The translations under genes and the position numbers were made by a program. The notes below the pieces were generated by a model, which searched no databases, was not told the DNA's origin, and saw only the letters and a program-made list of their open reading frames with translations. Shown here in pieces: positions 16,763 to 26,075 of a DNA stretch of 64,000 nucleotides. Each line of letters starts with the position of its first letter. The stretch's first letter is position 1. This stretch comes from Hymenobacter cellulosivorans (GTDB lineage: Bacteria > Bacteroidota > Bacteroidia > Cytophagales > Hymenobacteraceae), in the NCBI RefSeq assembly GCF_022919135.1, contig NZ_CP095049.1:620001-684000 (forward strand). The letters run 5' to 3'.

Positions 16763-17191
16763 TCAGAGTCGGCCCGGTGGGCGGCGGGCCAGGCGCCGGG
16801 CCAGCACCAGCGCCCCAATTCCCCACAAGCCCAGGCTGAGTACCGTGCAGGCCAGCAGCGGGGTTAGTTCTCCAAATTCGTAGTGCATCTGGCGGGTGCG
16901 TAGAAAGCGGGTGGCAATGGCCAGAAAGTAGCACGACCAGTACTGGATATACAGGTAGCTACCCACGGCCAGCGCCACCAGGCTTACGCGGACGGCCCGG
17001 CGCTTCACCCACCCGGCCGCCAGCACCAGTAGCCCCACGTAGAGGCCGGCCCCGATGAGAATTCCCCCGACGCCGCCCACGAGCAGAAAAGACGCTTTTA
17101 CATCTTTTTCGCCGGCATACGCCAAGGCCGGCTCAGCCAGGAAGGCCACGATGAGCAGGAGGCAAAACAGATGGCGGGAAAAGCTACGCAT
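16763..17191 (-). CDS. Small membrane protein, unassigned
   Basis: A 142-residue protein with a signal-like first helix (about 1-25, 'LLLIVAFLAEPALAYA') and three further hydrophobic segments (about 33-58, 65-90, 108-130). The tail is Arg-rich. No family recognised. It sits 170 bp upstream of the paralogue-3 gene on the same strand, so a shared transcript is possible but not shown. Confidence 0.65.
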   Translation of the reverse strand: MRSFSRHLFCLLLIVAFLAEPALAYAGEKDVKASFLLVGGVGGILIGAGLYVGLLVLAAGWVKRRAVRVSLVALAVGSYLYIQYWSCYFLAIATRFLRTRQMHYEFGELTPLLACTVLSLGLWGIGALVLARRLARRPPGRL

Positions 17192-17338
17192 GACGGCCAG
17201 AACTACGGATTGCCTTACCAGACCATCCGAGCCTTGTACGAACCAGCTGGCCGGCGGCTGCGGCCGGGCTTGCCGCTGTCATAGCTCCTGGGTGGTCCTT
17301 GCCAAGCCCGTGCCCCCACTGAGCCCAGGCAAACCGCG

Positions 17339-17926
17339 TTACTCCCGGTCGAAGTTGGCCCGCTTGTTCAGGGCTGCCATGCGCACTACTTCGGCCACGC
17401 GGCGGGCCCGGGTTTCGGGGCGCTTGGCGGCCAGTACCCAGCTCAGCAGCATCTTACGGGCCGAGGGCGAAAAAGCCAGAAAGTGCTGCTTGGCAACCGG
17501 CTCGGCGGCCAGGGCTGAGGCTAAATCGTCGGGCACGGCGCCGGCTTCGGCGGCATCGAGACTTTCCCAGGCCCCGTTTTGCTTGGCCCGGGCAATGGCT
17601 GCCAGTCCGGCGGGCTCCAGCTGCCCGGCCTGCTCCAGGTGCACCAGCCGCTCCTTGTTGACCTTGCTCCACCCGCTTTTGGGCTTGCGCGGCGTGAACA
17701 GCAGGGCGCTCCGGTCGGCATCCAGGCGGCGTGGCAGCGAGTCGATCCAGCCGAAGCACAGAGCCTCTTCCACCGACTCGGCGTAGCTGACCCGCGGCTG
17801 CCCGCTTTCCTTTTTGAAGTACACCAGCCACACGCCCGGACTGCTGGCGTGGTTATCGGCCAGCCACTGCCGCCACTCGGCGCGGGTGGCGGGGTGCAGC
17901 TGGGCGTAGGTATCGGGGCGGGCCAT
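17339..17926 (-). CDS. YdeI/OmpD-associated family protein
   Basis: A 195-residue protein from the ATG at 17924-17926 (MARPDTYAQLHPATRAEW). Family features are visible: 'WLADNHASSPGVWLVYFKK', 'YAESVEEALCFGWIDSLPRRLDADRSALLFTPRKPKSGWSKVN' (given in parts: 'EALCFGWIDS', 'FTPRKPKSGWS'), and the late 'FLAFSPSARKMLLSWV'. The family is widespread, cytoplasmic and poorly understood; the E. coli relative YdeI was linked to stress and peptide resistance. Length is normal. Confidence 0.88.
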   Translation of the reverse strand: MARPDTYAQLHPATRAEWRQWLADNHASSPGVWLVYFKKESGQPRVSYAESVEEALCFGWIDSLPRRLDADRSALLFTPRKPKSGWSKVNKERLVHLEQAGQLEPAGLAAIARAKQNGAWESLDAAEAGAVPDDLASALAAEPVAKQHFLAFSPSARKMLLSWVLAAKRPETRARRVAEVVRMAALNKRANFDRE

Positions 17927-18022
17927 CCGGAAAATATAGGTTTTTCTCTTTATAAAGGACAACTGAGCTGTACTGCCCAAGCTTGCTTCTTACGGCCAAT
18001 CGAGCTTGAGCACGGCTCGAAC

Positions 18023-19276
18023 TTAGGGTTTGGCCGTTTGCAACTGCTCCAATGCCTTGACCAGGGCCGCGTCGCCGGGCGCGGCAAGGTCGGGGCGGAT
18101 GGCGGGCACAAACTCTTCCCGGGGCAGGCCGTCCACGCGGTACAGCCGCTCGGTGGGAATGTTGAAGCCGAAGCGCGAGTTGGGCAGTCGATATGACTCG
18201 ATGGAGCCATTGAGCCGGGCCATTTCCGTCCCGATTATCGTGGCCCGCCGCATGGATTCGAGCCCGATGGTGAGGCCTTCGCCCATGCTGCTGGTCCAGC
18301 GGCCGACGAGCACTACCACGGGCCGGGTGTAGGGCTGGGGCCGGGGCGCCACGAGCTCTACCCAGCTGCGCCGGATACCAAACTCCCGCACCTCGGCGGG
18401 CTGCTCGTGGCGCTGGTAGGGTTGCTCCTGGGTGATCAGGCGGCCCATCAGGGCGCGGGCCACCACCGTATTGCCGCCGCCCGGAGTTTCGCGCAAATCG
18501 AGCACCAGCCCGGTAGTGGCGCTCAGGCGGGTCAGGGCACTGTCGAAGGCGGCTATCATGGCGTTGTTGCCCAGGCTGTTATTAATACGAATGTAGCCCA
18601 CCGTCCCGATCTGGCGGCTTTCCAGTAGGCCGTTGTATTGAATGTTTTCGAGCTGGGCCGTGGGCTGGTCGGGATACAGCTCCAGCTTTTTGCCCCGAAC
18701 CCGCACGGTGAGTTTGCGGGCCTGGTTGTGGGTGCCAGCCAACGCCTGGTTGAGGGCTACTTCGCGGGCCGCTTCGTCGACGGCCTTTAAGGTACGTCCC
18801 AGCAATGGCCGCAACGCCTGCTCGATGGGAACATCATTGACGGCCACCAGCTCCATACCAGGCCGCAACCCAACCCGCTCGGCCCCGAAACCGGCCCGTA
18901 CGGCCACCACAATGGCTTTACCCTGCTGAAACTGCGCACAGACATCGGTGCCGGAGGGCAGTAGGCGGCGGGAGTCGGGCAGGTTGGTGGAGAGACCGGC
19001 GTGGTTGTCGTAGAGTTCAGCCAGGGCGTTTTCGAGCAGGCGCACAAACTGGCTGCGGCTGCGGATGTCGGGCAGCTGGGCCCCGTAGAGCGTGCGCACC
19101 TGGGCCCAGTCGGTCTGCTTCTTGTCGAAGTAGCAGTAGTTGTCGTTGACGGTCGTCCAGAAGTAGTCGAAATCCTGCTGGTACTGGGCGGCGGTAAGTG
19201 GGGTCGGCTGGGCGCGTAAAGCCGCCGGCAGGAAGACTAAAACCAGAAAAAACAGGCGCGGAATACGGCGTAGCAT
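18023..19276 (-). CDS. S41-family secreted peptidase
   Basis: A 417-residue protein with a signal peptide (about 1-22, ending ALRAQ) from the ATG at 19274-19276. An N-terminal helical region ('QDFDYFWTTVNDNYCYFDKK') is followed by a PDZ-like part ('RVGLRPGMELVAVNDVPIEQAL', about 115-135) and the S41 core: 'GYIRINNSLG', 'LVLDLRETPGGGNTV', 'VVVLVGRWTSSMGEGL' with the candidate nucleophile Ser. S41 peptidases cut proteins near C-termini using a Ser/Lys or Ser/His mechanism. It is likely periplasmic. Substrate unknown. Confidence 0.88.
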   Translation of the reverse strand: MLRRIPRLFFLVLVFLPAALRAQPTPLTAAQYQQDFDYFWTTVNDNYCYFDKKQTDWAQVRTLYGAQLPDIRSRSQFVRLLENALAELYDNHAGLSTNLPDSRRLLPSGTDVCAQFQQGKAIVVAVRAGFGAERVGLRPGMELVAVNDVPIEQALRPLLGRTLKAVDEAAREVALNQALAGTHNQARKLTVRVRGKKLELYPDQPTAQLENIQYNGLLESRQIGTVGYIRINNSLGNNAMIAAFDSALTRLSATTGLVLDLRETPGGGNTVVARALMGRLITQEQPYQRHEQPAEVREFGIRRSWVELVAPRPQPYTRPVVVLVGRWTSSMGEGLTIGLESMRRATIIGTEMARLNGSIESYRLPNSRFGFNIPTERLYRVDGLPREEFVPAIRPDLAAPGDAALVKALEQLQTAKP

Positions 19277-19454
19277 AGCAGAAAACGTGGCCACAGGAGG
19301 CCCACCGCGCATAGGTACGACTTGCGCCCGGCATTGCCGCGCCAGACTGGTTGCCGGAGCCGACTTTCAGGTTAAAGCAGAACCGTGAAATACCGCCGGC
19401 CGCTTGGCGTTAAAGCCGTACTTTGGCTCCCATCCCCTGCTTTATTTTACCCTG

Positions 19455-21119
19455 ATGCCGCGTTTATTCCGCTGTTATTTGCTGGGCCCGTTGCTGCTTT
19501 TTTTGCTGTTAACTCGGGTCGGCTTGGCCCAGACCGCCCCGAGCGGGTCCGACCTGAACGCCTTCTACGACCAGCTCAACGCCTACCGCACCGCCCAGTA
19601 CCAGCCCCTGCCCGACCTGGAAACCCTGCGCCTGCCCTCCAGCTTTTCGGGGGCCGACTTGCGTGCCCTGCGCCTGCAGGACCGCCACATCGTGCGCATT
19701 GATTTGGTGTACACTGCCTTTCGCCTCAACCCAACCTTCGACCAGCGCCAGCTCAACCTGAGCCGCATCCGCAACCTGGCCAATTCAGTGCCGGGGCTAT
19801 TGGAGGACGAGTCCATCACCTGGACGCTGGTGGAGCAAACCGGCTGCAACAGTCCCAGCGCCTGCCAGCCGTTTTTTCACGGCTTCGTGGTGTATGTGGC
19901 CAAGCACTACACCGCCGCCAGCAGCCGGGCCGAAGTCGACAGCCTGACGCGTAAGCTGCGCCTGCTGGAAAAGAAAAAGCCCAAGACGGCCAAGAAAAGT
20001 CAGGGCAAAAAAGTAGCCTGCAACCTGCCCTTCAGCCGCTATACCGTGCGCCAGATGGCCCGCCACCTGCACCGCACCTACAAGTGCACCCAGCGCGAGC
20101 CCCAGATTGTCCGGTTTCAGCTGTTGGTTGATGCCAAGGGCAATACCCGGAAAGTGCGGGTGCAACCCACCACCGGCGCCCCGTTTTGCCAGGCCGAACT
20201 GGAGGAAGCCCTGCGCCAGAACGTGACGTTTACCTCGGGCTTTCCCATCAACGGCCGCATGTTTGCTTTCCAGGTGAAAGGCGCCGTGCGTTTGCCGATG
20301 GGCCCGTTTCAACTGCTGGGCAAGCCCGATTTGGCCATTACCAGCTTTGCCCTAGCCGACTCGGCCGCCAAGCTTTACCGGGTATTTCTGAAAAAGAAAA
20401 ACAAGCGCGACTACTGCGAAGCCCGCATTACCAAGGCCGGGGAGCTGCTGGCTTCCGCCGACACGGCCACCCTGGAGCCCCAGTTGCCCGCCGATGCCAA
20501 CGTGGTAAACAAGGTGATGAGCCGCCACCCCGAGTGGAGTAAGGAAGTGGTAGTGACGGACGTGACGGGCAGCATGTTCCCCTACACCTACGATTTGCTG
20601 GCCTGGCTGCAACTAAACACGCTGCAGGACGAGAAAACCTTCGTCTTCTTCAACGACGGCAACGACACGCCCGACAAGCAGAAGAAAGTGGGCAAAACCG
20701 GTGGCCTCTACCACGTGCGCACCGACAGCTACGAGGCCACCAAGAACAAGCTCATCGAGGCCATGAAGGGCGGGGGCGGCGGCGACGCGCCCGAAAATGA
20801 CATCGAGGCCCTGCTCTACGCCCGGCAGCTCACCTCTGACTCCACCGACGTCATCCTCATTGCCGACAACTACACCTTCCCGCGCGACACCAAGCTGCTC
20901 AAGAATACCACGGCGCCCGTGCGCATCATTCTCTGCGGCGTGCACGACTACATTAACCCCAAATACCTGGCCCTGGCCCGCAAGCACGGCTTTTCCCTGC
21001 ACACCATCGAGGGCGACATTATGGACCTGAGCAAGCTACTGGATGGCCAGGTCATTACCATTCAGGGCCAGCAGTACCAGGTCACCAAGGACGGTTTCCG
21101 GCTGATTCAGAAGTCCTAG
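19455..21119 (+). CDS. Secreted protein with a VWA-like domain
   Basis: A 554-residue protein with a signal peptide (about 1-26) from the ATG at 19455; an earlier TTG is less likely. Residues about 30-190 are helical with 'VVYVAKHYT'. A middle region (about 200-290) looks like a TonB C-terminal-type fold ('IVRFQLLVDAKGNTRKVRV', 'LEEALRQNVTFTSG', 'INGRMFAFQVKG'). The C-terminal part has a VWA-like domain with a MIDAS-type motif 'VVVTDVTGSM' (D-x-T-G-S), then 'TFVFFNDGND' and 'DVILIADNY'. Such domains bind metal and partners. Function unknown. Confidence 0.78.
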   Translation: MPRLFRCYLLGPLLLFLLLTRVGLAQTAPSGSDLNAFYDQLNAYRTAQYQPLPDLETLRLPSSFSGADLRALRLQDRHIVRIDLVYTAFRLNPTFDQRQLNLSRIRNLANSVPGLLEDESITWTLVEQTGCNSPSACQPFFHGFVVYVAKHYTAASSRAEVDSLTRKLRLLEKKKPKTAKKSQGKKVACNLPFSRYTVRQMARHLHRTYKCTQREPQIVRFQLLVDAKGNTRKVRVQPTTGAPFCQAELEEALRQNVTFTSGFPINGRMFAFQVKGAVRLPMGPFQLLGKPDLAITSFALADSAAKLYRVFLKKKNKRDYCEARITKAGELLASADTATLEPQLPADANVVNKVMSRHPEWSKEVVVTDVTGSMFPYTYDLLAWLQLNTLQDEKTFVFFNDGNDTPDKQKKVGKTGGLYHVRTDSYEATKNKLIEAMKGGGGGDAPENDIEALLYARQLTSDSTDVILIADNYTFPRDTKLLKNTTAPVRIILCGVHDYINPKYLALARKHGFSLHTIEGDIMDLSKLLDGQVITIQGQQYQVTKDGFRLIQKS

Positions 21120-21234
21120 GGAGCGGCCCACGCCTGGCACTACTGCCCCTTAATGCCGTAGCAGTAAGCCGCCGGAATAGGTATCTTCACTGCTTCAGCC
21201 AATTTCCCATCTGTAGTCTTTCAGCAAACTGCGT

Positions 21235-22893
21235 ATGCGTACCGAAGCCGATGTACTGGTAATTGGGGCGGGCCTGGCCGGTCTGGTAGCGGCCTCAGAA
21301 CTGGCCGCGGCCGGCAAAAGCGTGCTGCTGCTCGACCAGGAACCCGAGCAGAATATGGGCGGGCAGGCCTTCTGGTCGTTTGGCGGCCTGTTTCTGGTCG
21401 ACTCGCCCGAGCAGCGCCGCATGCGCATCCACGACTCCTACGAGCTGGCCCTCTCCGACTGGCTGGGCAATGCCGACTTCGACCGGCCCGAAGACCTGTG
21501 GCCCCGGCGCTGGGCCGAGGCCTACGTGGGCTGGGCAGCGGGCGAAAAGCGCAGCTGGCTGCAGCAAATGGGCATCAAGCTGTTTCCGGTGGTAGGCTGG
21601 GCCGAGCGAGGCGGCTACGGGGCCCGGGGGCCCGGCAACTCAGTGCCGCGCTTCCACGTGGCCTGGGGCACGGGCACCGGCGTAGTGGCCCCCTTCTCCT
21701 ACCGGGTGCGGGAAGCCGTGAAAAAAGGCCTGGTTACGCTCAGGTTCCGCCACCGCGTCACGGAGTTGACCGTAGAAAACGGTGTGGTCGTGGGGGCTCG
21801 GGGCGAGGTGCTGGAACCCAGCGCGGCCGAACGGGGCGCGGCTACTTCCCGCGTTGTTGTTGGAGACTTTAGCTTCCGGGCCCAGGCGGTTATCGTCACG
21901 GCCGGCGGTATTGGGGCCAACCACGAACTGGTGCGCAAGAACTGGCCCACCCGCCTCGGCACCCCACCTGCCCACATGCTTTCAGGCGTGCCCGAGCACG
22001 TCGATGGGCTGATGCTGGGCATTACCCAACGGGTCGGCGGCCACGTCATCAACGAGGACCGGATGTGGCACTACGTGGAGGGCGTGCAGAACTGGAACCC
22101 GATTTGGCCCCGGCACGGCATCCGGATTTTGCCGGGCCCGTCGTCGTTGTGGCTCGATGCCCGTGGCAACCGCCTGCCCGGTCCGTTGTACCCTGGCTTC
22201 GACACGCTGGGCACGCTCCGGCACCTGCGCCAGACGGGCTCCGACTACAGCTGGTTTATTCTGACTCAGAAGATTATTCGCCATGAGTTTGCCCTCTCGG
22301 GCTCGGAGCAAAACCCAGATTTGACCAACAAAAGCTGGCGCCAGACCCTGGGCCGGGCCTTTGGCAAGGGCGCCCCGGCCCCGGTGGAAGCCTTCAAGCA
22401 GCACGGCGCCGACTTTCTGGTGCGCGACACCCTGCCCGAGTTGGTACAAGCCATGAATGAGCTGACCGGCGAAAACCTGCTCGACTACGCTCAGGTGGAG
22501 CGAGAAGTGCGGGCCCGGGACCTGCAGCTCGACAACCCTTTCAGCAAGGACGCCCAGATTACGGCCATCCGTGGGGCCCGCAACTACCTCGGCGACAAGC
22601 TCATTCGCACGGCCCCACCCCACAAACTGCTCGACCCCAGCAAGGGCCCGCTTATTGCCGTGCGTTTGCACGTCATCACCCGCAAAAGCCTCGGCGGCCT
22701 GGAAACCGACTTATCGGGCCGCGTGCTGGGCCCCGACAGCCACCCGGTTCCGGGCCTGTATGCCGCGGGCGAAATTGCGGGCTTCGGCGGGGGCGGCATG
22801 CATGGCTACCGGGCCCTGGAAGGCACCTTCCTGGGCGGCTGCCTGTACTCGGGCCGCATTGCGGGCCAGGCAGTGGCAGAAGCTTTAAAGTAA
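21235..22893 (+). CDS. FAD-binding dehydrogenase (KstD/fumarate-reductase flavoprotein type)
   Basis: A 552-residue protein with the dinucleotide-binding motif 'DVLVIGAGLAGLVAASELA' (about 6-24) and the second FAD motif near the end ('GLYAAGEIAGFGGGGMHGYRALEGTFLGGC', seen in parts 'GLYAAGEIAGFGGGG' and 'LEGTFLGG'). A long middle domain covers substrate binding. The family oxidises or reduces ketosteroid-like or other unsaturated substrates; the actual one is unknown. Cytoplasmic, no signal peptide. Followed by a Crp/Fnr gene 90 bp downstream with its own promoter box. Confidence 0.88.
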   Translation: MRTEADVLVIGAGLAGLVAASELAAAGKSVLLLDQEPEQNMGGQAFWSFGGLFLVDSPEQRRMRIHDSYELALSDWLGNADFDRPEDLWPRRWAEAYVGWAAGEKRSWLQQMGIKLFPVVGWAERGGYGARGPGNSVPRFHVAWGTGTGVVAPFSYRVREAVKKGLVTLRFRHRVTELTVENGVVVGARGEVLEPSAAERGAATSRVVVGDFSFRAQAVIVTAGGIGANHELVRKNWPTRLGTPPAHMLSGVPEHVDGLMLGITQRVGGHVINEDRMWHYVEGVQNWNPIWPRHGIRILPGPSSLWLDARGNRLPGPLYPGFDTLGTLRHLRQTGSDYSWFILTQKIIRHEFALSGSEQNPDLTNKSWRQTLGRAFGKGAPAPVEAFKQHGADFLVRDTLPELVQAMNELTGENLLDYAQVEREVRARDLQLDNPFSKDAQITAIRGARNYLGDKLIRTAPPHKLLDPSKGPLIAVRLHVITRKSLGGLETDLSGRVLGPDSHPVPGLYAAGEIAGFGGGGMHGYRALEGTFLGGCLYSGRIAGQAVAEALK

Positions 22894-22958
22894 GCGCCAG
22901 CCCGGACACTAGCGCACTACCAGCCTCCTCGGAAAATTATAGCCCAGGCCGGCCGGAC

Positions 22959-22966
22959 TATATTTG
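22959..22966 (+). promoter_or_regulatory. -7 promoter box for the Crp/Fnr gene
   Basis: TATATTTG, a perfect TAnnTTTG match, ends 17 bp before the ATG at 22984. It gives a short leader and fits a separate transcript from the upstream dehydrogenase gene. Confidence 0.55.
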
Positions 22967-22983
22967 AGCCATACAGCCTTCTT

Positions 22984-23550
22984 ATGTCCAGCTTTCTTGC
23001 CTTTATCAGCCAGCTGCAGCCCCTGAGTCCGGAGCTTACCACGGCCTTGCTGACTAGCACGGTGCGGGAAGAGATGCCGGCCCAGCACCGGCTGCTACAG
23101 CCCGGGCAGGTGGCCCGGCGGGTGTATTTTCTGGAAACCGGCCTGGTGCGGGGCTATACGCTGCTGCACGGCCGCGAAATTTCCTCCTGGTTTATGCAGG
23201 CCGGCGACTTTGTGATTTCCATTCTGAGCTTTTTTACCCAGCAGCCTTCCCAGGAATATATTGAGCTACTGGAACCTGCCGTGGTGCACTCCATCAGCTA
23301 CGACCAGCTTCAGGGCCTCTACCACGATTTCCCGGAGTTCAACTTCATCGGCCGGCGGGTGCTGGAGAAATACTACGTGCTCAGTGAGCAGCGCGCCCAG
23401 AACCTGCGCTCCCACACCGCCACCGAGCGGTATGAGCTGTTGCTGCGCGACTTTCCCACGGTATTTCAGCGGGTGGCGCTCCACCACATTGCCTCCCACC
23501 TGGGCATGGCCCCCGAAACGCTGAGCCGCCTGCGCAACAAGCTGGGCTAG
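22984..23550 (+). CDS. Crp/Fnr-family transcriptional regulator
   Basis: A 188-residue protein with a cyclic-nucleotide-binding-type beta-roll (about 20-115: 'LLQPGQVARRVYFLETGLVRGYTLLHGREIS', shown in parts as 'QPGQVARRVYFLETGLVRG' and 'GDFVISILSFF') and a C-terminal helix-turn-helix ('ALHHIASHLGMAPETLSRLR', about 165-184). No Cys cluster is present, so it is not an Fe-S sensor of the FNR type; the ligand is unknown. A TGACA-type palindrome lies 21 bp after its stop and upstream of the next gene, suggesting that it regulates that gene. Confidence 0.9.
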   Translation: MSSFLAFISQLQPLSPELTTALLTSTVREEMPAQHRLLQPGQVARRVYFLETGLVRGYTLLHGREISSWFMQAGDFVISILSFFTQQPSQEYIELLEPAVVHSISYDQLQGLYHDFPEFNFIGRRVLEKYYVLSEQRAQNLRSHTATERYELLLRDFPTVFQRVALHHIASHLGMAPETLSRLRNKLG

Positions 23551-23571
23551 GCTAGGCCGGGCAGAGCGAAA

Positions 23572-23585
23572 ATGACATTTGTCAT
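23572..23585. promoter_or_regulatory. Candidate Crp/Fnr operator palindrome
   Basis: ATGACA-TT-TGTCAT is a perfect inverted repeat, followed by a further ATGAC half site. It lies between the Crp/Fnr gene and a small membrane-protein gene, 54 bp before that gene's ATG. The link to the adjacent regulator is inference from position and symmetry. Confidence 0.45.
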
Positions 23586-23638
23586 GAAAATGACGGGCCG
23601 CCACCAGCACCTTTGAGGGCTCCTTTTTGCTACGCCCC

Positions 23639-24118
23639 ATGCCAGTTGCTGCTTCCCCTCGGCCTTTTGCGCCCCATTTTCTGCCCCTGCCTGTCGCCTT
23701 TTTGGTAGGCTTGGTCCTGCTCGGCGGCCTCAGCCTGGGCGACCATAATGGAATATTTACCTGCCTGCTGGTGGCCCCACTCTTCATCCCGGCCGCGGTC
23801 TGGCTGGTGGCCTTCTGCCGCCGGCCCAGCCCGCTGCTAAAAGCCACTTTGGCAGCAGTCCTGATTTCACTCTACGACATCAGCATCAAGCTCTACGGCG
23901 CGGGCAGCCACGATGCTGAAGGCAAGGGCCTGTTTCACTTCTTGCTGCTGCTGGGCATACTACCGGCCTTCCTGGTACTAGTGGCAGCGCTGGATCAGCA
24001 GCAAAGCGGCACCAGGCGCCGGCGCCGCGTGGCCAAGGTGCTGTTTCTGGCGCTGCTGTTTGTGCACTTGGCCCTGACGTCAGACCTAGGTATGGGCCGC
24101 TGCGTCAGCTGCTACTGA
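23639..24118 (+). CDS. Small membrane protein next to the Crp/Fnr gene
   Basis: A 159-residue protein starting at the ATG at 23639 (an upstream TTG is possible). It has four hydrophobic segments (about 16-35, 42-60, 68-90, 97-118) and a fifth after a basic loop (TRRRRRVAK), with a C-terminal CVSCY. No family recognised. Its promoter region carries a perfect palindrome next to the Crp/Fnr gene, so it may be that regulator's target. Confidence 0.68.
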   Translation: MPVAASPRPFAPHFLPLPVAFLVGLVLLGGLSLGDHNGIFTCLLVAPLFIPAAVWLVAFCRRPSPLLKATLAAVLISLYDISIKLYGAGSHDAEGKGLFHFLLLLGILPAFLVLVAALDQQQSGTRRRRRVAKVLFLALLFVHLALTSDLGMGRCVSCY

Positions 24119-24163
24119 GCAACTCACCGCCCGGACTTCTCTTTCCACCTCTTCCTGCTTCTC

Positions 24164-25573
24164 ATGCCTTCTTTTCTCCGCTGCAGTCTGCTGCTGGTGC
24201 TGGCCCTGTGGCTACGGCCTGCCCAGGCGCAGCACATTACCCTCGACAGTGTGGTGCTGGAGCACACCGTCGGATTCTATCTGCCCGCCGCCCGCCGCGC
24301 CATCGTGTCGACGGTAGCCTACGCTGATGAAGCTACCACCCTTCGGTACTACCTCTTTTCGTCTACGCTGAGCCAGCAGCGGCGGCGGCTTCGCCTGCCC
24401 GGCCATTACCAGCTCGCCAACACGGCCAGCAGCCGGGCCCACGTGCTTTACCAATTGCACCGCCGCGGTTCCGATACGCTGCTCTCCCTGGTGGTAGACA
24501 CGCTCGGAAACGTGGTAGCGCAGCGGCGCGAGTCTTCCCGCTGGATACGCTGGCAGGATATGCACGGGGAGCTGGCTCCCCAGACGGGCGGCTTCCTGAC
24601 CACCGAGTCCAGCCTGGTCGGGGGCGAAGCGCTGTTTCGCTTCACCGACCTGCAGCTCCGCCCGCTCTGGCAGCACCGCTTCCGGTCCGCCGAGGGGAAG
24701 GTGGAAGTGGCCCCGGCCATCATCGATAGTACCCACCTGTGGCTGCTGGTTACCAACAACGCCCTGAGCAGCCGGGCCGTGACGACGGCCTACTGTCTGG
24801 AGCTGGCCACTGGCAAGGTGCTGTGCCGGCTCCCGCTTGACTACCGCGGGGAGCGGCGCCGGCCCGATGTGGGTGTGATGGGGCCTGGACACAGCTTGCT
24901 GGTAGCCGGATTCTCTTCCGCCCGCAACCGCCCCAGCCGTACCCACCCGGGCCACTTGTTTTATACGCAGCTGTACCCCGACAGCACCCGCCACGACCGG
25001 CTGGTAACGGGTGCCGCCGAACCCCACTTGCCCCTGGCTCGCAACCGGCACGTGCTCTGGCATGCCCTGCGCCCGGCTCCCAACGGCAGCGTGGTGCTCG
25101 TGGGCGAAACCTATACCAGCACTTCTTTCGGTGCCCATCTGGCCCTTGACCTGGCAACGGGCCTTGCTACCGTAGGCCTGGGCCGCGTAAACAGGACCAC
25201 GCTGCGCCCTCGCGAAGTAGTAGCGCTGCACCTCTCCGCGGCTGGTCAGGTTGATAAGGCCCAGATACTGCCTCTGCCCGACAGTAGTTCGTACAGGCTG
25301 CATGGCTACTGGCCGGCCCGGCGCATAGCCCAGGCGGCCAACCGGGACGGGGCTTTTCGGATGCGAGGCTTCGGGCCCGATAGCCAGAGCATGGTGCTGC
25401 TGACCGGGCGCCGCTTGCTGACAATGAATCTGCAGTCGGGCCAGGCCCGGCCGTTGCGCCCAACTTTACCCGTCAAATATTCGGACGTGTGGCGTGTGGA
25501 GCCCGGCTTCCTGCTGCTCTACCGCCAGCAGTTCCGTCCTCAGCGCGTCGAGTTGGAGCGGGTAGCCTATTGA
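24164..25573 (+). CDS. Secreted beta-rich protein, unassigned
   Basis: A 469-residue protein with a signal peptide (about 1-23, ending AQAQ). The rest alternates short beta strands with polar turns ('LLSLVVDTLGNVVAQRRES', 'GSVVLVGETYTSTSFGAHLAL'), which suggests a beta-propeller-like fold, but I recognise no family. No sorting domain or lipobox. Its stop codon overlaps the convergent frameshifted gene by 7 bp. Confidence 0.68.
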   Translation: MPSFLRCSLLLVLALWLRPAQAQHITLDSVVLEHTVGFYLPAARRAIVSTVAYADEATTLRYYLFSSTLSQQRRRLRLPGHYQLANTASSRAHVLYQLHRRGSDTLLSLVVDTLGNVVAQRRESSRWIRWQDMHGELAPQTGGFLTTESSLVGGEALFRFTDLQLRPLWQHRFRSAEGKVEVAPAIIDSTHLWLLVTNNALSSRAVTTAYCLELATGKVLCRLPLDYRGERRRPDVGVMGPGHSLLVAGFSSARNRPSRTHPGHLFYTQLYPDSTRHDRLVTGAAEPHLPLARNRHVLWHALRPAPNGSVVLVGETYTSTSFGAHLALDLATGLATVGLGRVNRTTLRPREVVALHLSAAGQVDKAQILPLPDSSSYRLHGYWPARRIAQAANRDGAFRMRGFGPDSQSMVLLTGRRLLTMNLQSGQARPLRPTLPVKYSDVWRVEPGFLLLYRQQFRPQRVELERVAY

Positions 25574-26075
25574 CCAGGCCCCGCCAACGCTATGGCCTCC
25601 ACCGTTTGCCGCAGGCTGGCCAGGCACTCTCGGAACCGGGCGTCGTTTTGCTCCAGCCATTCGTCGAGGCGGCGGCCGCCCTTGGCGGCCAGCTCTTCCA
25701 GGCGCATGCCGTCCTGAGAGGCAGTAAAATCGGTGAGGCTGCAGCGCAGCTGCCCTTCCAGCACCTCAAACAGGAAGATGGCCCGGAAAGGCTGACTGGC
25801 CCCGGTCAGCGCCAGGCGGCCGCGCAGCTGGCCCTCTTCGGGCACCGCAATCAGGGTACCCAGACTCTGGGGCCGTTGCGGGCCGTCAGCCACTGCCGGG
25901 CCCGGCGGTAAAGGTCGGCGCGGGAAATGCCGGGCACATTGATAACCTCCACGTATCTCACTTTGCGTGTGGTGCTGTCGTAGGGAAAGTTATGCAGGCC
26001 TTTGAAATGGTATTTTTGCGCCGTACCCGAAAAAGCCAGTAACAGCAGCGTCATCAGTAGGTAGAGTTTCTTCAT
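25567..26075 (-). pseudogene. Frameshifted gene for a DUF4468-like secreted protein
   Basis: The first frame (26075 to 25851) gives a signal peptide and 'RKVRYVEVINVPGISRADLYRRARQWL', typical of DUF4468 proteins, and then stops. The second frame (25893 to 25567) continues with 'LGTLIAVPEEGQLRGRLALTG', 'IFLFEVLEGQLRCSLTDF' and a helical C-terminus, the usual rest of such a protein. The two overlap by about 43 bp. Adding one C to the run GGCCCCAGAG (near 25870) joins them as '...TARNGPQSLGTLIAVPEE...'. So this is either a sequencing/assembly error or a recent inactivation. The joined product would be about 169 residues and periplasmic. The family name is my inference from the pattern. Confidence 0.65.
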
